NCBI GenBank assembly: GCA_903871435.1
Contig: CAIQGU010000481.1
Span: 1 to 8,094, forward strand
Direction: 5' to 3'
DNA length: 8,094 nt
From: an uncultured Burkholderiales bacterium
GTDB lineage: Bacteria > Pseudomonadota > Gammaproteobacteria > Burkholderiales > Burkholderiaceae_F
The notes below the pieces were generated by a model. It did not search any database. It saw nothing but the letters and a program-made list of their open reading frames with translations, and was not told where the DNA came from. Shown here piece by piece: positions 6,128-8,094 of the stretch (positions within the stretch are counted from its first letter, which is position 1; each line of letters begins with the position of its first letter). The translations under genes and the position numbers were made by a program.

Positions 6128-6147
6128 GAAAACCCTCAGGACTGCCC

Positions 6148-7605
6148 GTGACCGGTACCACTGCCAACACCGCACCGTCATCACCCGCCGCCAGTATCGA
6201 TGCGGGAATATTCAAGGCTTATGACATCCGCGGCGTGGTCGACCGCACGCTCACGCAGGAAGCGGTCCGCGCCATCGGTGCGGCCCTGGGCTCCGAAGCG
6301 CTGGGCCGTGATGTGCACGAGATCACCGTGGGCCGCGATGGCCGGCTGTCCGGCCCCGCGCTGCGCGACGCGCTCATCGAGGGCATCCGCAGCACCGGGG
6401 TGGGCGTGGTCGATGTCGGCCAGGTGGCCACCCCCATGCTGTATTTCGCCACCTATCAGCTGGGCAACGGCTCGGGCGTCGAGATCACCGGCAGCCATAA
6501 CCCGCCCGAATACAACGGCCTGAAGATCGTGCTGGCCGGAGAAGCGCTCTACGGCGAGGGCCTGCAGGCGCTGCGCCGACGCATCGCCAGCGGCGATCTG
6601 GTTCGCGCTGAAACGCCGGGCGCACTGCGCAGCGTCGATATCCGCCAGGCCTACCTCGACCGCATCCGCGATCCCGCCAAGGACGGCGTGCGGCTGGCAC
6701 GCCCCATGAAGATCGTCATTGATTGCGGCAACGGCGTCGCCGGCTCCGTGGCGGGTGACCTGTATCGTTCGCTGGGATGCGAGGTCACCGAGCTGTTCTG
6801 CGAGGTCGATGGCAATTTCCCCAATCACCACCCCGACCCCGCGCATCCGGAAAACCTCCAGGACCTCATCGCCGCCGTGCAGCGCACGGGCGCGGAACTG
6901 GGCCTGGCCTTCGATGGCGATGGCGACCGCCTGGGCGTGGTCACGCGCAACGGCAAGATCATCTATCCCGACCGCCAGATCATGCTGTTCGCGCAAGATG
7001 TACTCGCTGCCCGGCCCGGCGCGGAGATCGTGTTTGATGTGAAGTGCACCCGCCATATCGCACCCTGGGTGCGCCGCCTGGGCGGGCGGCCCACGATGTG
7101 GCGCACGGGTCATTCGCTCATCAAGGCGCGGCTGCGCGAAACCGGCGCGGCCTTTGCGGGTGAGATGAGCGGCCACCTCTTCTTCAACGACCGCTGGTAC
7201 GGTTTTGACGACGGCCTGTACGCCGGCGCGCGCCTGCTGGAAATCCTCAGCCGCAGCGCCGATCCCTCGGCCGAGCTCGAAGCCCTGCCCGACGCCAGCA
7301 GCACGCCCGAACTGCAGCTGGCCACCGCTGAAGGCGAGAACGTGCGTCTGGTGGAACGCCTGCGCGCGCTCACCGCCGATCCGGCCCTGGCTGCGCGCTA
7401 CTTCACCGGCGCCCAGGAGTTCATCACCATCGATGGCATCCGCGTGGAATACCCGGACGGATTCGCGCTGGCGCGGCCGTCCAACACCACGCCGGTAGTG
7501 GTGCTGCGCTTCGAGGCCGATAACGCCGCCGCGCTCGCCCGCATCCAGAGCGCGTTTCGCAATGCCATCGCCGCGGTTTCGCCTGGCGTGGCCGTGCCTT
7601 TCTAG
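6148..7605 (+). CDS. algC: Phosphomannomutase/phosphoglucomutase
   Basis: A 485-residue alpha-D-phosphohexomutase of the AlgC/ManB type, interconverting hexose 6- and 1-phosphates, so supplying glucose-1-phosphate to GalU and to glycogen synthesis, and probably mannose-1-phosphate. All four active-site regions are visible: the phosphoserine loop TGSHNPPEYNG (S116), the Mg2+ loop DGDGDR (256-261), the sugar-selecting GEMSGHLFF (338-346; GEMSG is usual in dual-specificity enzymes) and the phosphate-binding RPSNTTP (443-449). The core begins at IFKAYDIRG (21-29). I chose GTG 6148 with AGGA at 6138-6141; an in-frame ATG at 6052 would add 32 residues made from the 11-bp repeats and is unlikely. 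Specificity cannot be settled by sequence, so the symbol is by resemblance. It is followed nine bases later by glgB. Confidence 0.9.
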   Translation: MTGTTANTAPSSPAASIDAGIFKAYDIRGVVDRTLTQEAVRAIGAALGSEALGRDVHEITVGRDGRLSGPALRDALIEGIRSTGVGVVDVGQVATPMLYFATYQLGNGSGVEITGSHNPPEYNGLKIVLAGEALYGEGLQALRRRIASGDLVRAETPGALRSVDIRQAYLDRIRDPAKDGVRLARPMKIVIDCGNGVAGSVAGDLYRSLGCEVTELFCEVDGNFPNHHPDPAHPENLQDLIAAVQRTGAELGLAFDGDGDRLGVVTRNGKIIYPDRQIMLFAQDVLAARPGAEIVFDVKCTRHIAPWVRRLGGRPTMWRTGHSLIKARLRETGAAFAGEMSGHLFFNDRWYGFDDGLYAGARLLEILSRSADPSAELEALPDASSTPELQLATAEGENVRLVERLRALTADPALAARYFTGAQEFITIDGIRVEYPDGFALARPSNTTPVVVLRFEADNAAALARIQSAFRNAIAAVSPGVAVPF

Positions 7606-7614
7606 CGGCTTCTC

Positions 7615-8094
7615 GTGCCCCAGGATCTCAGCGACCAAGACATCTACCTCCTGCGCGAGGGCTCGCACGGCCGGCTCTACAACCGTCTGGGCGCGCACCT
7701 CGTCGTACAGGACGACGCCACCGGCTCCCCCGTCAGCGGCGCGCGCTTTGCCGTTTGGGCGCCCAACGCTCGCAGCGTGAGCGTGATGGGCGAATGGAAT
7801 GGCTGGAACCCGGATTACCAGCGGCTGGCACCGCGCGCGGACGGCTCGGGCATCTGGGAAGGCTTCATCCCCGACGTGCGCCATGGCTACGCCTACAAAT
7901 ACCGCATCGTTGCGCAGGATGGCAGCGAACACACCAAGGCCGACCCGTTCGCGCGTTACTCCGAAACGCCGCCGGCCACCGGCTCGCGCGTCTGGGATCT
8001 CGAATACACCTGGGGCGACGGCACCTGGATGCAGGAGCGCAGCCGTGCCAACGCACTGGGCGCGCCGGTCTCCATCTATGAACTGCACCTGGGA
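7615..8094 (+). CDS. glgB: 1,4-alpha-glucan branching enzyme, 5' part (cut by window edge)
   Basis: The first 160 codons of a glycogen branching enzyme, open to the last base. The enzyme cuts alpha-1,4 chains and re-attaches them as alpha-1,6 branches. Visible are the N-terminal carbohydrate-binding module 48 (ARFAVWAPNARSVSVMGEWNGWNP, 43-66; GYAYKYRI and KADPFA further on) and SIYELHLG (153-160), which leads into the catalytic barrel in GlgB. The module starts near residue 40, so the extra N-terminal module of about 100 residues seen in long GlgB forms is absent. GlgX and trehalohydrolases share this module, but the ELHLG join and spacing favour GlgB; catalytic residues lie outside the window. 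GTG 7615 is nine bases after the mutase stop, without a clear Shine-Dalgarno, suggesting translational coupling. Confidence 0.85.
   Translation, partial: MPQDLSDQDIYLLREGSHGRLYNRLGAHLVVQDDATGSPVSGARFAVWAPNARSVSVMGEWNGWNPDYQRLAPRADGSGIWEGFIPDVRHGYAYKYRIVAQDGSEHTKADPFARYSETPPATGSRVWDLEYTWGDGTWMQERSRANALGAPVSIYELHLG

Noticed and set aside
6181..8088. Minus-strand open frame of 635 codons opposite the mutase and glgB.
   Set aside because: Long only because GC-rich codon use removes stops on the opposite strand; the protein is His/Ala/Gly/Arg-rich with no family motif, and the plus-strand genes are certain.
1..8094. CRISPR arrays, tRNA or rRNA genes, riboswitches, phage genes or a defence system other than vapBC.
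   Set aside because: No spaced direct-repeat array, cloverleaf or matching protein motif was seen on either strand.

Overview
The window is GC-rich, dense bacterial DNA with nine protein genes, one cut by the right edge, and little non-coding space. High GC, frequent GTG starts, an NAD-type isocitrate dehydrogenase, and a periplasmic glutaredoxin of the 'SASWCGYCKQAR' kind suggest a betaproteobacterium, most likely Burkholderiales and perhaps Alcaligenaceae. This placement rests on gene resemblance only; there is no rRNA or other strong marker.

Left block (1-1892, + strand): an AT-rich leader, then a type II toxin-antitoxin pair, vapB (168-413) and vapC (410-844), overlapping by four bases, then an NAD-dependent isocitrate dehydrogenase gene (849-1892) four bases later. 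A near-consensus sigma-70 promoter (TTGACA, 17 bp, TATCAT) lies so close to vapB that the mRNA should begin at or within a base or two of its GTG, that is, leaderless. Two exact copies of the inverted repeat CATCAAGATG, 22 bp apart, overlap this promoter and look like the VapBC operator. No other promoter is evident before the dehydrogenase, so it may be expressed from a toxin-antitoxin promoter.

Middle block (1929-5978, - strand), in transcription order: pgi (glucose-6-phosphate isomerase), a 144-bp gap with a possible promoter, galU (UTP-glucose-1-phosphate uridylyltransferase), cysC (APS kinase) and an exported glutaredoxin-like protein with a collagen-like Gly-X-Y linker and a C-terminal SH3-like segment. 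It converges on the dehydrogenase with only 36 bp between.

Right block (6148-8094, + strand), divergent from pgi: a phosphomannomutase/phosphoglucomutase, then the 5' part of glgB (glycogen branching enzyme). The 169-bp divergent region contains four tandem 11-bp units with a CAATTG core (6084-6127), spaced about one helical turn apart and also able to fold as RNA hairpins.

Pgi, the mutase, GalU and GlgB form one metabolic hub: fructose-6-P to glucose-6-P to glucose-1-P, then either UDP-glucose for surface glycans or glycogen. CysC makes PAPS and may link this to sulfation or sulfate assimilation. I see no wholly new multi-gene system. The most unusual items are the VapBC operator with a leaderless start ahead of a TCA-cycle gene, the 11-bp repeat array between pgi and the mutase, and the glutaredoxin with a collagen-like linker.
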